A DNA stretch of 64,000 bases from Massilioclostridium coli (GTDB lineage Bacteria > Bacillota > Clostridia > Oscillospirales > Ruminococcaceae): positions 248,001-312,000 of the forward strand of contig NZ_FMIZ01000006.1 of the NCBI RefSeq assembly GCF_900095865.1. Direction: 5' to 3'. Each line of letters starts with the position of its first letter. The stretch's first letter is position 1. The position numbers were made by a program, and so were the translations under genes. The notes beneath the pieces are model-generated. The model was not told the DNA's origin, searched no databases, and saw only the letters and a list, made by a program, of their open reading frames with translations. Of this stretch, positions 54,695-64,000 are shown one piece after another.

Positions 54695-54974
54695 AAATAA
54701 TTCCTCTCTACTTTCTTATTTTTCTGCTTTTCATCTCAATTTAAAATTTCTACAATTAATTTGTTTTATCTCCCTCCTTTTTTATAGGATTAAGTTATCT
54801 CGTATCAATTTTATTTTATAGTTATTTATGTGAAAAGTAATATAATGTCAGTTTATATTATAATATAACTATATAAAAAGACAATATTTTTAAAAAAATT
54901 TATTGTTTTATACCAACATCCTATTATCTATTTGTATATAACATCCAACTATAAAAGCTAAAACTACTATTAAA

Positions 54975-55136
54975 GTGATGGCTTGTGTAGGCTCTGGGAA
55001 AGCCTACTGCCGGATAACCCCTCAAGAGGTACTTAGCATCACCCTGCTATCTGGTTCCATTAAACACCAACAGTCTATGTGATTAACCGTCAATCTCTGT
55101 TCTGTATACTTTTGCCCTGCAAAAGTAGGTTTTTTA
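54975..55136 (+). ncRNA. Candidate structured RNA with its own terminator
   Basis: This non-coding stretch between two reverse-strand rhamnosidase genes can fold on the forward strand. An outer stem GTGATG (54975) / CATCAC (55037) encloses a perfect hairpin GTAGGCT / AGCCTAC (54987-55007). CCGGATA (55010) can pair with TATCTGG (55048) across the outer stem, a pseudoknot. It ends in TACTTTTGC / GCAAAAGTA (55107-55127) plus GG and TTTTTT. No open frame fits. It matches none of the riboswitch, SRP, RNase P, tmRNA or 6S consensus strings I know. Its promoter is not clear. Confidence 0.45.
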
Positions 55137-55218
55137 ATGAAAATTATTTCCTCTAAAACTTTCTCTTTCTATTCTGGGTAAAACTGGGGATTTGGTTTTG
55201 CTTAGACGAACAATAAAC

Positions 55219-55256
55219 AAAAAAGATAGCAGGCTATTATAACCTGCTATCTTTTT
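55219..55256 (-). terminator. Terminator of the large GH78 gene
   Basis: AAAAAGATAGCAGG / CCTGCTATCTTTTT lies about 25 bp past the stop of the reverse gene. Confidence 0.9.
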
Positions 55257-55281
55257 AAACTATAAAACTATTTCAATAGAA

Positions 55282-58200
55282 TTATTTTTTTCTACGGCTA
55301 AGGATGGCTGCAGTACCTGCTAATGCAAGAACCATAATACCAGCAATTGGCGCAAAGTCGCCTGTTTTCGCTGCGTTTGCTTTTGTTGTGGTAGATTCTT
55401 GCCCTGTTTGTGTACCATCCGCTTTGTTCTCATCTGGTGTTTCGGTAGATGGTTTTTCTACTGCTACCAGACCTTTCATTGCTTCTTGTACTCTTTCTAC
55501 TGCTGCGTCTACTTCTTCCTGAGTTGCATCTTCGTTCGCCATTACTGCGTTTGCTTCTGCTACTGCTGCTTCCAGTACTGCATAGCTTTCCTCTGTATAT
55601 GCGTTTGCATCCTTGCCGTTGGCTTCCGCAATTACTTTTTCCAGGATGGATTTATCTGCTTTGTATCTCAGGTTCAACATCGCATTCAACAGATTGCTTT
55701 CTGCTGTTTCGATTTCTACCTGCATTGCATTGTCTTTATCCGCTAATAAATCTTGTGCTGCTTTCAATGCTTCCTGGAATTCTGCTTGGCCTGCTTCTAC
55801 AAAGTCATTCATGTCGTAGGTTTCCGCCAATGCTACCAGGGATTCTAAGGATGTGATGTCACCTTTTACAAAGCCCAGTTTATGGATTTCGGTCATCAAT
55901 GCTTTCCATGCTGCATCTACTGCATCCTGAGTTGCTGCTGGATCAGCCGCAATTTCTTTTGCTGCATCCAATGCTGCGTTGAAGGATTCCTGTACATCTG
56001 CGATAACATTGTTAAAGTCATCAGATGCTTTTTGTTCTTCTGCGTATACGATTACTTTGTTCAGGATATCTTTGTCTGTTTCTACAGGTGGTTCTGGAGA
56101 TTCAGTAGTATTGTATACACCTAATTCTGCCAATTGGAAACGATATCCATCACTGCCTGGAACATCACGGGTACCCAATGTAAAGGCTCTTACTTGAATA
56201 TAACGAGCCTGTTGTAATGTTTCGCAAGAAATTACAAGAGGTTTCCATACAGGAGCATTATCTTCATCCTGTTCATAGATAGTAGTGTAGTCTATACCAT
56301 TTTCACTTATATTGATTTCATATTTTACAGGGAAGTTAAATGTCTTTCCTTCTGGAGAGAAATCATCTGTACGTGGATACAATTGGATTCGGTCAAATTC
56401 TTTTACTTCTCCCAAATCAACAACCAACTCAAATGGATTGTTACTGATATCTGGAGAATTTGTTCCATAACTCTCACTGGTAAATCCATTATTTCCTCCC
56501 AAATGGTTTAAGATACCATCTGTTAAATAGTCAGCACTCCATCCAGCTGCAGTATAAACACTATTTGCAGTTACTTTTGCACCAAGTGCTAAGTCATCAT
56601 ATCCACTCCATTTAAATTGAGCAGATAATGTCATATTATCAGTTGGTGTAATAGTAATCGTCTGGTCTGTGGATGTTGCATCACCGCTCCATTGTTGGAA
56701 GCTGTAATCCACATCATTTTTAACAACTGCCTGTATTGTAATAGGCTCATTCGCTACTGTTTTAATGGTAGTTGGAACACTCTGCAATTCGCCACCATTC
56801 ACACTAATTTGGTATGGGACCGTTTCATCTGCTTGTTCTACATCAATATAACAATACTCGGTTACTCCAGCTTTAAATTGATAAGAACCAGATACTGCTT
56901 CAAATACTGCTTTACCATCTTCGGTTTTAACATAAATTAAACCATCTGTTTCAGTCGTAACTTCTTCTGGTGCTTTTCCATTCACTGTAATGGATTTTCC
57001 ATCTTCTACTGGAACATAAATAGTAGCGGTTGTATTTGCTGGGATAACTGCATCATAAATAAACTGTCCATCTTCATAATCCCAGTTGCTTACAATAGTA
57101 CCATATTCAGAGGTATAGGAACAATCCACATGTCCAATTAACTGATCTGGTGTTGGTTGTAATACAATATGTTTAAATCCAGGCTGATCAAAATCATACA
57201 TAATACCAGCCATGTAACCATACATCCATTCTGCTACCGCACCATAAGAATAATGGTTAAAGGAGTTCATTCCAACATCGCCAAAACCGGTTTCTTTGGT
57301 ATAAGAATTCCATCTTTCCCAAATAGTAGTTGCACCCTGATCCACAGAGTACAGCCAAGATGGGTTACCGTGTTGTAGCAACAATTGGTACGCAACATCA
57401 TCTGCTCCAATTTTGCTTAAGGTTTGCATAATAATGGAAGTACCTAAAAATCCTGTTTGCAATTTATTTCCATTTCTAGAAATATTATCCAATAAGGTTT
57501 GTTCTACGATTGCTTCAGATTCTTCATTTGGTAATAAGTCAAGGAATAACGCAAACAGACATGCGGTTTGTTCTCCACGTTTTAAGCTACCATCTTCATT
57601 GACATACTGCTGCTGGAAGTATTCTTTTTCGATTTCATAAATTTCTTGATATTTGGTAACGTCATCTGTTTTACCTAATACTTCAGCCATTTCAGCCATC
57701 ATCTGGGCATCCCAAGCATAATAAGCAATACCCAGCAATGATTTCATATCATCGTCATTGCTTTCGTATGCCAGCCAGTCACCATAGGAATGGCCTGCGC
57801 CTTTTTTATCTGTAGAAGCTAAGAATACATCAATGTATTTCTGCATGGATTCATAGTTTTCTTCAATTACAGATTTATCTCCATACATCTTGTACAAGTT
57901 ATATGGAACAATAATTCCTGCATCCGCCCAACCAAGCTGTCCTGTACCGCCAAAACGAGTAGCTGGTGCTGTATCTGGATAAGCGCCATTGCTTGCCTGA
58001 GAATCTTTCATATCTTGCATCCATTTTTGTAAGAATCCTTTGGAATCTGCATTATAGGAAGCTGCGGTAGAGAACACCTGTGTATCAGCAGACCATCCTT
58101 GACGTTCGTCACGTTGTGGGCAGTCTGTTGGAACGGACAAATAGTTGCTGTATTGTCCCCAGAAAATATTACTGATTAGCTGGTTTACATCCGTGTTTCC

Positions 58201-60888
58201 AGTAGATAAAGTACCTGTATTTTCTGCAACGGATGTTACCACAATTCCTTTTACATTATGGATTGTCACTGGTTGTGTTGTGCTGATTTCCAGGTAACGG
58301 AATCCATAGAAAGTAGCGCTTGCCTGATAAGTTTCGATTCCATTTCCACTTAAAATATAACGTCCAGTAGCTTGAGCAGAGCGCAGGTTTGCAGTATAAA
58401 TGCTACCTTCTGGGCCGTCATTTCCGCGGGATTTTAAACCATCATTATCGTTCAGCATTTCACCATGTCTCATGGTTAGCATAGCACCTTTTGGTCCTTC
58501 TACTTGGATTTTTTCCCATCCAGCAAAGTTTTGACCCAGGTCAATTACCGCTTTTTCATTTGGCTGCAACGTAAAGGATTCCCCATCCTGATAAGTTCCA
58601 GTTACATTAATTTTACCATGTTGGCTTTCATTTGCATCAATCGCACCATCATATACGGTAACTGTTTTTGTGTTTACTGTCAGGTCCTCCCGTACACGAA
58701 CAGAAGGTCCGATTTGCGAAACAATCTCACCACTGAATTCCTGGTTGATATCCGCATAGTTCCAAGTAGAGTCATCATACCCATTATAGCGGAAAGATGT
58801 ATCCGCATTCGCATCATAAGTTTCACCGTTAAAAATATCTCCAAAAACGATAGGACCTTGTAAAGAGGTTTTCCATGTCCTATCAGTGCCAATTACTTTT
58901 TGGCTGCCATCCGTATAGGTCAGTAATATCTGGGCACGGAACGCATTGTTTTTTCCTTGATTTCCTGCAACAGCACCATTCCACCAACCAGAGCTGACAT
59001 TTGCCACAACGGTATTGGCTTCTCCTTCGTTTATCATTTGAGTAACATCATAGGTATAGCTAAATACACGTTTTAATGGCTGGGTATACCCTGGTTTTAA
59101 TTCATCATATACCATGGAGCCGTCTTCTTGACGGGTACCAACTCGTTCCCCATTAATAAATACATCAAATACACCAAGTCCTGTTACATATAATTTAGCA
59201 GAAGCCAAATTCTGTTCTGGTGTAATTTCCTTACGGAAAGTAGGGATTCCTTGTGGAGGAAGTAAGATACCAAATCCACCACTTGCTACAAATTCTCCAT
59301 TTTCATTGATAGAACCCTGTAAAAATGGATTTTGTCCATCGTCAAAATGATAGTTATAAACAACTTCTCCTTCCTGAGAATCTGTGTAATCCACTAAGGT
59401 GAAGTTATCTACTGTACCAGATTCGTTTCCATCAGCACGGAACCCTAACATACCAATTTGGACTGGGATACCTGTAGTGCTTTGGTCACTTATCTCGCCA
59501 ATTGTAAAAGTATCTACTAATTGGTTATTAATATAAGTATTAATTTCATCCTGTGTAACATCTAATTTGATGTGTGCAGGTTTTGTTTTAAACTCTTCAA
59601 TACTTCCAATTGCTGAAGTTACATCTTTCGTATGGGAAGCATAGGTTGCGTAGCTTCCATTTTTCCAGGTATGCGGTTTAAACATTACTTTACCCGGTTG
59701 GTCTTTGATGTTTAGTTGTACCATATAGAAATTATTGCTATCCATTGCATTAAACAACAGGCTAACCGCAGTATTTGAACAAGTAACATCCGCTTCCACT
59801 ACATAGTGTACAGGTTCTTTTTCTCCAGTCTCAGGATCAAATGGTTCCACATAAGTATCATCAGAACCTACAAAATGGGTACTTAATCTACCGTCAACAA
59901 TAGTTCCACCGCCAAATGGATTTTTTCCATCATCAAAATTATAATTTTTAACGACAATTCCATCAGCGTTTGTAGAATAATCTGTTAAAACAATGTTGTC
60001 CAACCAGCCATCTTCTTGTTCAGCAGAACTGGTACGGAATCCAATATTTCCGATTTCACCATTCAATCCAACACCAGCTAAACTGGATTTTGGACAAGTA
60101 TTTACTAAATTTCCATTGATATAGGTGTCAATCTGATCATTGGTAACTTCTATTTTTAAATGTTGAACAGCCTTTACATCTTCTTTCATATATTCTGTAA
60201 TATCCACATCTTCTAATGCATTAAAATTACCATTCTTTTTAAAATGTGGACGAAGCTGCAATTTTGTTGCATCTTCTTTTGCTGTTCTTACCTGCCACAT
60301 TAAGTAGTTGTCCTTATCTTCCGCTTCAAATACTAAGGCAACTCCTGTGTTAACAATCTGAATATCAGCTTCCAGGGTATAGTCTAGATGAATAGGTTCT
60401 GGGTCTACAGGAGTTTCAGTAGAAGTTCCCATCTGAATCCATTGGGAATCGTTCCAAGCATCCTCTCCCAATAAGCCCATTTCAAAAGTAGCAATATCAG
60501 ATTGAATTGCCTGTTGGTCTTTATCCCATACAGTTACTTTCCAAAAATAGGTAGTAGATGCTTGTAAAGCATCCCCAGCATACTGGATTCCTATCGATAC
60601 ACTACTTTCCTGCTTTTTAGAGTCCCAAACTTTTTGGGACAAATCTTTGTCTTTTGCTACAACAACCTGATATGCCGTTTGATGTTGTCCAATTACAGAA
60701 GATTCCATCTGCCAACTGAAAGTAGGGTTCGTTACATCAATCCCTACAGGGTTTACCGCATCTTCTGCCCTTAAGTTTGTAATAGTGGTTTCGTTTGTGT
60801 CTGCCGCAAAAATATTGATTGGTGTAAAAACAGATAACATTAGACACAACGCTAAAACCAACGCAAGTATACGATTTTTTCTCTTCAA
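55282..60888 (-). CDS. Giant secreted GH78 alpha-L-rhamnosidase, wall-anchored
   Basis: TTG 60888 is the start, eight bases after AAGGAGG. Domains in 1868 residues: signal peptide (to about 29, IFAA); a fibronectin-like domain (about 38-140); two laminin-G/DUF1080-like modules (about 165-310 and 360-520), each ending in a 'NYNFDDGKNPF' or 'NYHFDDGQNPF' segment. GH78 N-domains follow with VSSGWWNGAVAG, then the (alpha/alpha)6 barrel (about 880-1250) with DCPQRDERQGWSADTQ, holding the catalytic acidic residues, and TTIWERWNSY, and a C-terminal beta domain. After that come an 'InlB-like' repeat, an F5/8C domain (about 1480-1610), three FIVAR repeats and NAAKTGDFAPIAG with RRKK tail. It should release L-rhamnose from plant or microbial glycans at the cell surface. 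Confidence 0.9.
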   Translation of the reverse strand: MKRKNRILALVLALCLMLSVFTPINIFAADTNETTITNLRAEDAVNPVGIDVTNPTFSWQMESSVIGQHQTAYQVVVAKDKDLSQKVWDSKKQESSVSIGIQYAGDALQASTTYFWKVTVWDKDQQAIQSDIATFEMGLLGEDAWNDSQWIQMGTSTETPVDPEPIHLDYTLEADIQIVNTGVALVFEAEDKDNYLMWQVRTAKEDATKLQLRPHFKKNGNFNALEDVDITEYMKEDVKAVQHLKIEVTNDQIDTYINGNLVNTCPKSSLAGVGLNGEIGNIGFRTSSAEQEDGWLDNIVLTDYSTNADGIVVKNYNFDDGKNPFGGGTIVDGRLSTHFVGSDDTYVEPFDPETGEKEPVHYVVEADVTCSNTAVSLLFNAMDSNNFYMVQLNIKDQPGKVMFKPHTWKNGSYATYASHTKDVTSAIGSIEEFKTKPAHIKLDVTQDEINTYINNQLVDTFTIGEISDQSTTGIPVQIGMLGFRADGNESGTVDNFTLVDYTDSQEGEVVYNYHFDDGQNPFLQGSINENGEFVASGGFGILLPPQGIPTFRKEITPEQNLASAKLYVTGLGVFDVFINGERVGTRQEDGSMVYDELKPGYTQPLKRVFSYTYDVTQMINEGEANTVVANVSSGWWNGAVAGNQGKNNAFRAQILLTYTDGSQKVIGTDRTWKTSLQGPIVFGDIFNGETYDANADTSFRYNGYDDSTWNYADINQEFSGEIVSQIGPSVRVREDLTVNTKTVTVYDGAIDANESQHGKINVTGTYQDGESFTLQPNEKAVIDLGQNFAGWEKIQVEGPKGAMLTMRHGEMLNDNDGLKSRGNDGPEGSIYTANLRSAQATGRYILSGNGIETYQASATFYGFRYLEISTTQPVTIHNVKGIVVTSVAENTGTLSTGNTDVNQLISNIFWGQYSNYLSVPTDCPQRDERQGWSADTQVFSTAASYNADSKGFLQKWMQDMKDSQASNGAYPDTAPATRFGGTGQLGWADAGIIVPYNLYKMYGDKSVIEENYESMQKYIDVFLASTDKKGAGHSYGDWLAYESNDDDMKSLLGIAYYAWDAQMMAEMAEVLGKTDDVTKYQEIYEIEKEYFQQQYVNEDGSLKRGEQTACLFALFLDLLPNEESEAIVEQTLLDNISRNGNKLQTGFLGTSIIMQTLSKIGADDVAYQLLLQHGNPSWLYSVDQGATTIWERWNSYTKETGFGDVGMNSFNHYSYGAVAEWMYGYMAGIMYDFDQPGFKHIVLQPTPDQLIGHVDCSYTSEYGTIVSNWDYEDGQFIYDAVIPANTTATIYVPVEDGKSITVNGKAPEEVTTETDGLIYVKTEDGKAVFEAVSGSYQFKAGVTEYCYIDVEQADETVPYQISVNGGELQSVPTTIKTVANEPITIQAVVKNDVDYSFQQWSGDATSTDQTITITPTDNMTLSAQFKWSGYDDLALGAKVTANSVYTAAGWSADYLTDGILNHLGGNNGFTSESYGTNSPDISNNPFELVVDLGEVKEFDRIQLYPRTDDFSPEGKTFNFPVKYEINISENGIDYTTIYEQDEDNAPVWKPLVISCETLQQARYIQVRAFTLGTRDVPGSDGYRFQLAELGVYNTTESPEPPVETDKDILNKVIVYAEEQKASDDFNNVIADVQESFNAALDAAKEIAADPAATQDAVDAAWKALMTEIHKLGFVKGDITSLESLVALAETYDMNDFVEAGQAEFQEALKAAQDLLADKDNAMQVEIETAESNLLNAMLNLRYKADKSILEKVIAEANGKDANAYTEESYAVLEAAVAEANAVMANEDATQEEVDAAVERVQEAMKGLVAVEKPSTETPDENKADGTQTGQESTTTKANAAKTGDFAPIAGIMVLALAGTAAILSRRKK

Positions 60889-61134
60889 TGTTTTTTCCTC
60901 CTTAAGTAAAATAGTTAATACGAAAAATGAAAACCTCCTTTCTTCAATTAAAAGGTCCCAATGATTTATATAGTAAATTATACTCTTCTTTCTATAAAAA
61001 AGAAATAGATATTTAAAATTTTTGTATTAATTTCCAAATACATTTTATCTTATTTGTAAAAATTAAACAATTTAAAACTGTTTTTTTACTACTTGTTATT
61101 TGCTATAAATGATAAATCTATTTTTTTACAAACA

Positions 61135-61165
61135 AAAAACCTTACAGAAAAATTCTGCAAGGCAT
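61135..61165 (-). terminator. Terminator of the Cys-motif secreted protein gene
   Basis: CCTTGCAGAA / TTCTGTAAGG (one mismatch) then TTTTTTG on the reverse strand. Confidence 0.8.
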
Positions 61166-61186
61166 ATAAATTCTTTATCGGTATCG

Positions 61187-62095
61187 TTATAAGGAAGGAA
61201 AACCAAAGGATTTTAGATTCATCCCTATCGTAGATAACATTTGGTTTTGCGCCACATTGATTGTATCATCAATTCTCTTACTATACTGCTCAACAAATTC
61301 TTGTGACATATAAGCAAAATCTTTATCAAATAATGGTTTAGATGGAACAATCAAGTCAGATTTATCCATTAAATATCTTCCGCCCTCTTCCCCTTTGCTA
61401 TAATAAGTATCCAGAAAATCAGATGCTGAAAAATACAAATCCAAATCTTCGTCACCAAAACAGTATTGTAATACAATAGCATCTCCACCGCCTAGAGTAG
61501 AAATAATATATTTTTCATCCCCAACTTGGTATATCCATTCATATCCCTGTATCTCTTCGTTGTATGGAACATTTTTTGCCATCCATGCGTTCAAGGCGTA
61601 AAAGGGATCCGCAGATGGATCTGGCATTCCGCAATTAATACAAAGGTATTTTCCATAATCATGTTGTGGTGCAGCATAACAGTCTATATACTGATATCCA
61701 CAATTCTGGCAAGTATGAATCGTATAACCTTGCTCAGAACAAGTAGGTGGAACCACTTCATTCCTATAATTATGGTGACATGGTTGTACCTTTGATGTTT
61801 CTGTCTCAGTTAATGTTTGTGCATCAGTTGAGGTTATTGGTATATCAGAAATGGTTTCAGAAACTTGAGGTTGCATAGAACTATCGACAGAAAAAGTTTT
61901 TCTGCTGCTCTCCTGTGCACTTTCCAAAGGACTTGATAAACTGTTGTTATTATCTGTTGTTGTCAGATTAGAGAGTTGGTAAGTAAACAACGCTATACTG
62001 GTAATAATCAACACGGCTAATGTACTAGAAATAATGGCTATATTTTTTGTTGTGAAACAGCATTTCCACTTCACTAATTTTTCAAGTAATCTCAT
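61187..62095 (-). CDS. Membrane-anchored protein with paired Cys motifs, unknown function
   Basis: The 302-residue protein has a single N-terminal membrane segment (about residues 19-43) and a Ser/Thr-rich stalk (about 45-105). A cysteine module follows: CHHNYRNEVVPPTCSEQGYTIHTCQNCGYQYIDCYAAPQHDYGKYLCINCGMPDP. The His-Tyr...Cys, C..CG and H.Y...C..CG pattern is a small extracellular module common in Clostridia surface proteins and probably binds metal or forms disulfides. The C-terminal 130 residues are unrecognised. Upstream is the tRNA-Leu region; it has its own terminator. Confidence 0.65.
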   Translation of the reverse strand: MRLLEKLVKWKCCFTTKNIAIISSTLAVLIITSIALFTYQLSNLTTTDNNNSLSSPLESAQESSRKTFSVDSSMQPQVSETISDIPITSTDAQTLTETETSKVQPCHHNYRNEVVPPTCSEQGYTIHTCQNCGYQYIDCYAAPQHDYGKYLCINCGMPDPSADPFYALNAWMAKNVPYNEEIQGYEWIYQVGDEKYIISTLGGGDAIVLQYCFGDEDLDLYFSASDFLDTYYSKGEEGGRYLMDKSDLIVPSKPLFDKDFAYMSQEFVEQYSKRIDDTINVAQNQMLSTIGMNLKSFGFPSL

Positions 62096-62370
62096 TGAAA
62101 ATATCCTCGTTTTACTTCATTTTAAATCACATCATCAAATGATATATCGTTCTATTTGAAAAATAGTTTTTGAACATGATACCACAAAGTAATATAAATT
62201 CATCATTTAATTGGAGATAAAATATCCTTCTGATAGAAAATAATTTATTGAAAATGATATAAAGAAAAAACTACATCCTAATTTCTATTGCCTAAAATGT
62301 GGTTTATAATTTACAGTTGTATTATAAAAAAGAGAGCCGCAATAAAAACAAGATTATCACTCATAAAAAC

Positions 62371-62403
62371 AAAAAAGCCTGAACGCAACTTGCGTCCAGA
62401 CTC
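62371..62403 (-). terminator. Terminator of tRNA-Leu
   Basis: GTCTGGACGCA / TGCGTTCAGGC then TTTTTTG on the reverse strand, directly after the tRNA. Confidence 0.85.
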
Positions 62404-62407
62404 GCTC

Positions 62408-62494
62408 TGGTGCGGATGAAGGGACTTGAACCCATATGAGATTGCTCTCACTAGAACCTGAATCTAGCGCGTCTGCCGATTCCGCCACATCCGC
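62408..62494 (-). tRNA. tRNA-Leu (anticodon CAG)
   Basis: Acceptor GCGGATG / CATCCGC with encoded ACCA, D-arm GTGGCGGAATCGGCAGACGC, anticodon stem CTAGA / TCTAG around TTCAGGT (anticodon CAG), the long variable arm of leucine tRNAs, and T-arm GGGTTCAAGTCCC. 87 nt. Confidence 0.95.
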
Positions 62495-62710
62495 ATATCT
62501 AATTTTAAGTCCGAAACTCGAACTGCTTAGCTATTATATCACGGCAGTTTTATTCTGTCAAGGATTTTTAGAAAAAAAATTAAATTTTTTGTCGTTCCTA
62601 CAATTGTTGTTTTTCCGGCAATATGTTATAATAAATTAAATTTTATTTGTATAAAATCGTTGTCTTTTGTTATCACTAAAATAGCCTGTGTGAAAGAAAG
62701 GAAGAGAACA

Positions 62711-64000
62711 ATGAGCCACTGGATTCACCAAGCAGTTTTTTATCATATTTATCCTTTAGGATTTTGTGGAGCGCCAAAATATAATGAGGAAATTGAACCA
62801 GTAAACCGTTTTGAAAAATTGATAGAATGGATTCCCCATTTAAAAATGTTAGGCATCAATGTTGTTTATCTAGGTCCAGTATTTGAATCCAGCAGACATG
62901 GATATGATACAAAAGACTATTATACGATAGATAAACGCCTGGGAACCAATGAATCATTTCAAGAAATTTGCCGACAACTCCATCAAAATGGTATTCGCAT
63001 CGTATTAGATGGAGTGTTTAACCATGTAGGAAGAGAGTTCTGGGCGTTTAAAGATGTACAGGAGAAACGGGAAAACTCCCATTATTGCAGTTGGTTCCAC
63101 AACCTTAATTTTGGCGGTGGCAGCCCAATGGGAGATCCATTTTGGTATGAAGCTTGGAACGGCTGTTTTGATCTGGTAAAACTGAACCTTCGCAATCCAG
63201 AGGTAGTAGAGCATTTACTCAATGCGGTTGGAAAATGGATCGATGATTTTGGCATTGATGGATTGCGATTGGATGCTGCTGATTGTGTAGATATGGATTT
63301 CTTCCGTACTCTAAAGCATTTTACTACCTCTAAAAAATCTGATTTCTGGTTGATGGGGGAAATTATCCATGGGGACTACAACCGTTGGGCAAACCCTGAA
63401 ATGTTGGATTCTACTACGAATTATGAGTGTTATAAAGGGTTATATTCCTCCCATAATGATAAAAACTATTTTGAAATTGCCCATTCCTTAAACCGGCAAT
63501 TTGGCAATGGAGGAATTTATCAAAACATTTATACCTATAATTTTGTGGATAACCATGATGTAGACCGCCTAGCTTCCCATTTAAATGATAAAAAACATCT
63601 ACAAAATGTATATACAATTTTATATACCATGCCTGGGGCACCTTCCCTTTATTACGGAAGCGAATGGGGAATTGAAGGAAAAAGGACGAGAGATGACGAT
63701 AGTCCCCTGCGTCCTTGTCTGGATCTCACTGAAATGCAAGGGAAAAACCCAGCATTGGTTTCCCACCTATCTAGATTAGCTCAAATCCGTCAATATTTTC
63801 CTGCCATTCAATACGGTAAATTTGAAAACGTGCAAATCAAAAATGAACAGCTGATTTTTAAACGTTATACAGACGGGCAAGTAATTTATATTGTGTTAAA
63901 TCTGGCAGACCATGAAGAAACAATGGAGCTATATGCGAACTGCGCTATGCTGATGGACCTGTTGCGAGATGGTACAGCTTTTAAAAATGATGGTGGTAAA
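62711..64000 (+). CDS. GH13 alpha-amylase-family enzyme, 3' end cut by window
   Basis: ATG 62711 follows GGAAGAGAACA; 430 codons are open to the window edge. The four GH13 regions are present: I DGVFNHVG, II GLRLDAADC (nucleophile Asp), III LMGEIIHG (acid Glu) and IV FVDNHDVDR. The N-terminus (MSHWIHQAVFYHIYPLGFCGAP) has no signal peptide, so the enzyme is cytoplasmic and probably processes maltodextrins. Near-complete length suggests that only the C-terminal beta domain is missing. Subtype (cyclomaltodextrinase, alpha-amylase, transferase) cannot be fixed. Confidence 0.9.
   Translation, partial: MSHWIHQAVFYHIYPLGFCGAPKYNEEIEPVNRFEKLIEWIPHLKMLGINVVYLGPVFESSRHGYDTKDYYTIDKRLGTNESFQEICRQLHQNGIRIVLDGVFNHVGREFWAFKDVQEKRENSHYCSWFHNLNFGGGSPMGDPFWYEAWNGCFDLVKLNLRNPEVVEHLLNAVGKWIDDFGIDGLRLDAADCVDMDFFRTLKHFTTSKKSDFWLMGEIIHGDYNRWANPEMLDSTTNYECYKGLYSSHNDKNYFEIAHSLNRQFGNGGIYQNIYTYNFVDNHDVDRLASHLNDKKHLQNVYTILYTMPGAPSLYYGSEWGIEGKRTRDDDSPLRPCLDLTEMQGKNPALVSHLSRLAQIRQYFPAIQYGKFENVQIKNEQLIFKRYTDGQVIYIVLNLADHEETMELYANCAMLMDLLRDGTAFKNDGGK

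Noticed and set aside
54960-55136. Known RNA families (SRP, RNase P, 6S, tmRNA, common riboswitches)
   Set aside because: None of their conserved strings that I know is present; left as an unassigned candidate.

Overview
The window looks like a chromosomal segment of a low-GC, Gram-positive, spore-former-type Clostridia, most like the gut Oscillospirales/Ruminococcaceae. The reasons are AGGAGG-type ribosome sites, frequent TTG/GTG starts, a single-chain Firmicute glycyl-tRNA synthetase, NAAKTGD/IPATG-type sorting signals, FIVAR repeats on large secreted glycosidases, a collagen-like BclA-type surface protein, a PBSX-like head-gene block and IS200 relics. This assignment is inference from gene content; no marker gene was compared.

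Layout. 1-2705: an M29 aminopeptidase cut by the window edge, a DUF3592 membrane protein, and a non-coding stretch holding a small IS200/IS605-derived element. 2706-9163: a cysteine-synthase-like enzyme, then a large cell-wall-anchored GH106-like enzyme divergent from an AraC regulator. 9166-12835: release factor 3, a PAP2 phosphatase behind an Lrp/AsnC regulator, and an AraC regulator. 13126-19427: a seven-gene pentose operon. 19936-26101: AraC, Ogt, a sodium:amino-acid symporter, a small XRE repressor, a DUF6794-like gene with an in-frame stop, and small membrane or secreted proteins. 26455-32200: tRNA-Gly, a GT-C-like membrane protein, a collagen-like protein, glycyl-tRNA synthetase, tRNA-Pro, and three related candidate small RNAs. 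32516-39398: a GT2 glycosyltransferase, a SepF-like protein, an epimerase-like protein, PutP, an IS200 relic and an IPATG-anchored protein. 39706-47026: a compact, tail-less block of phage head and hub genes. 47357-50120: LCP-like, DUF378, NERD and a membrane protein. 50267-60888: two GH78 rhamnosidase genes, one broken by a single stop, separated by a candidate structured RNA. 61187-64000: a secreted Cys-motif protein, tRNA-Leu and the start of a GH13 amylase-type enzyme.

How genes work together. The operon at 13126-19427 encodes a route from L-xylulose: kinase, then 3-epimerase, then 4-epimerase, giving D-xylulose-5-phosphate. Transaldolase and a split transketolase then feed this into the pentose phosphate pathway. 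Its promoter region carries a 13-bp motif repeated three times exactly 40 bp apart, next to a divergent AraC gene. The GH106-like and GH78 enzymes share the same FIVAR plus NAAKTGD wall-anchoring tail and together suggest rhamnose-rich glycan degradation at the cell surface.

The observations most worth a second look are: (1) three loci within 5.5 kb with a promoter conserved at fixed spacing, a CTCCTT 5' end, a pyrimidine tract and a strong terminator; (2) the intact head-plus-hub phage block lacking tail tube, sheath, tape measure, lysis and integration genes; (3) the structured RNA candidate at 54975-55136; and (4) two otherwise intact genes each interrupted by one in-frame stop.
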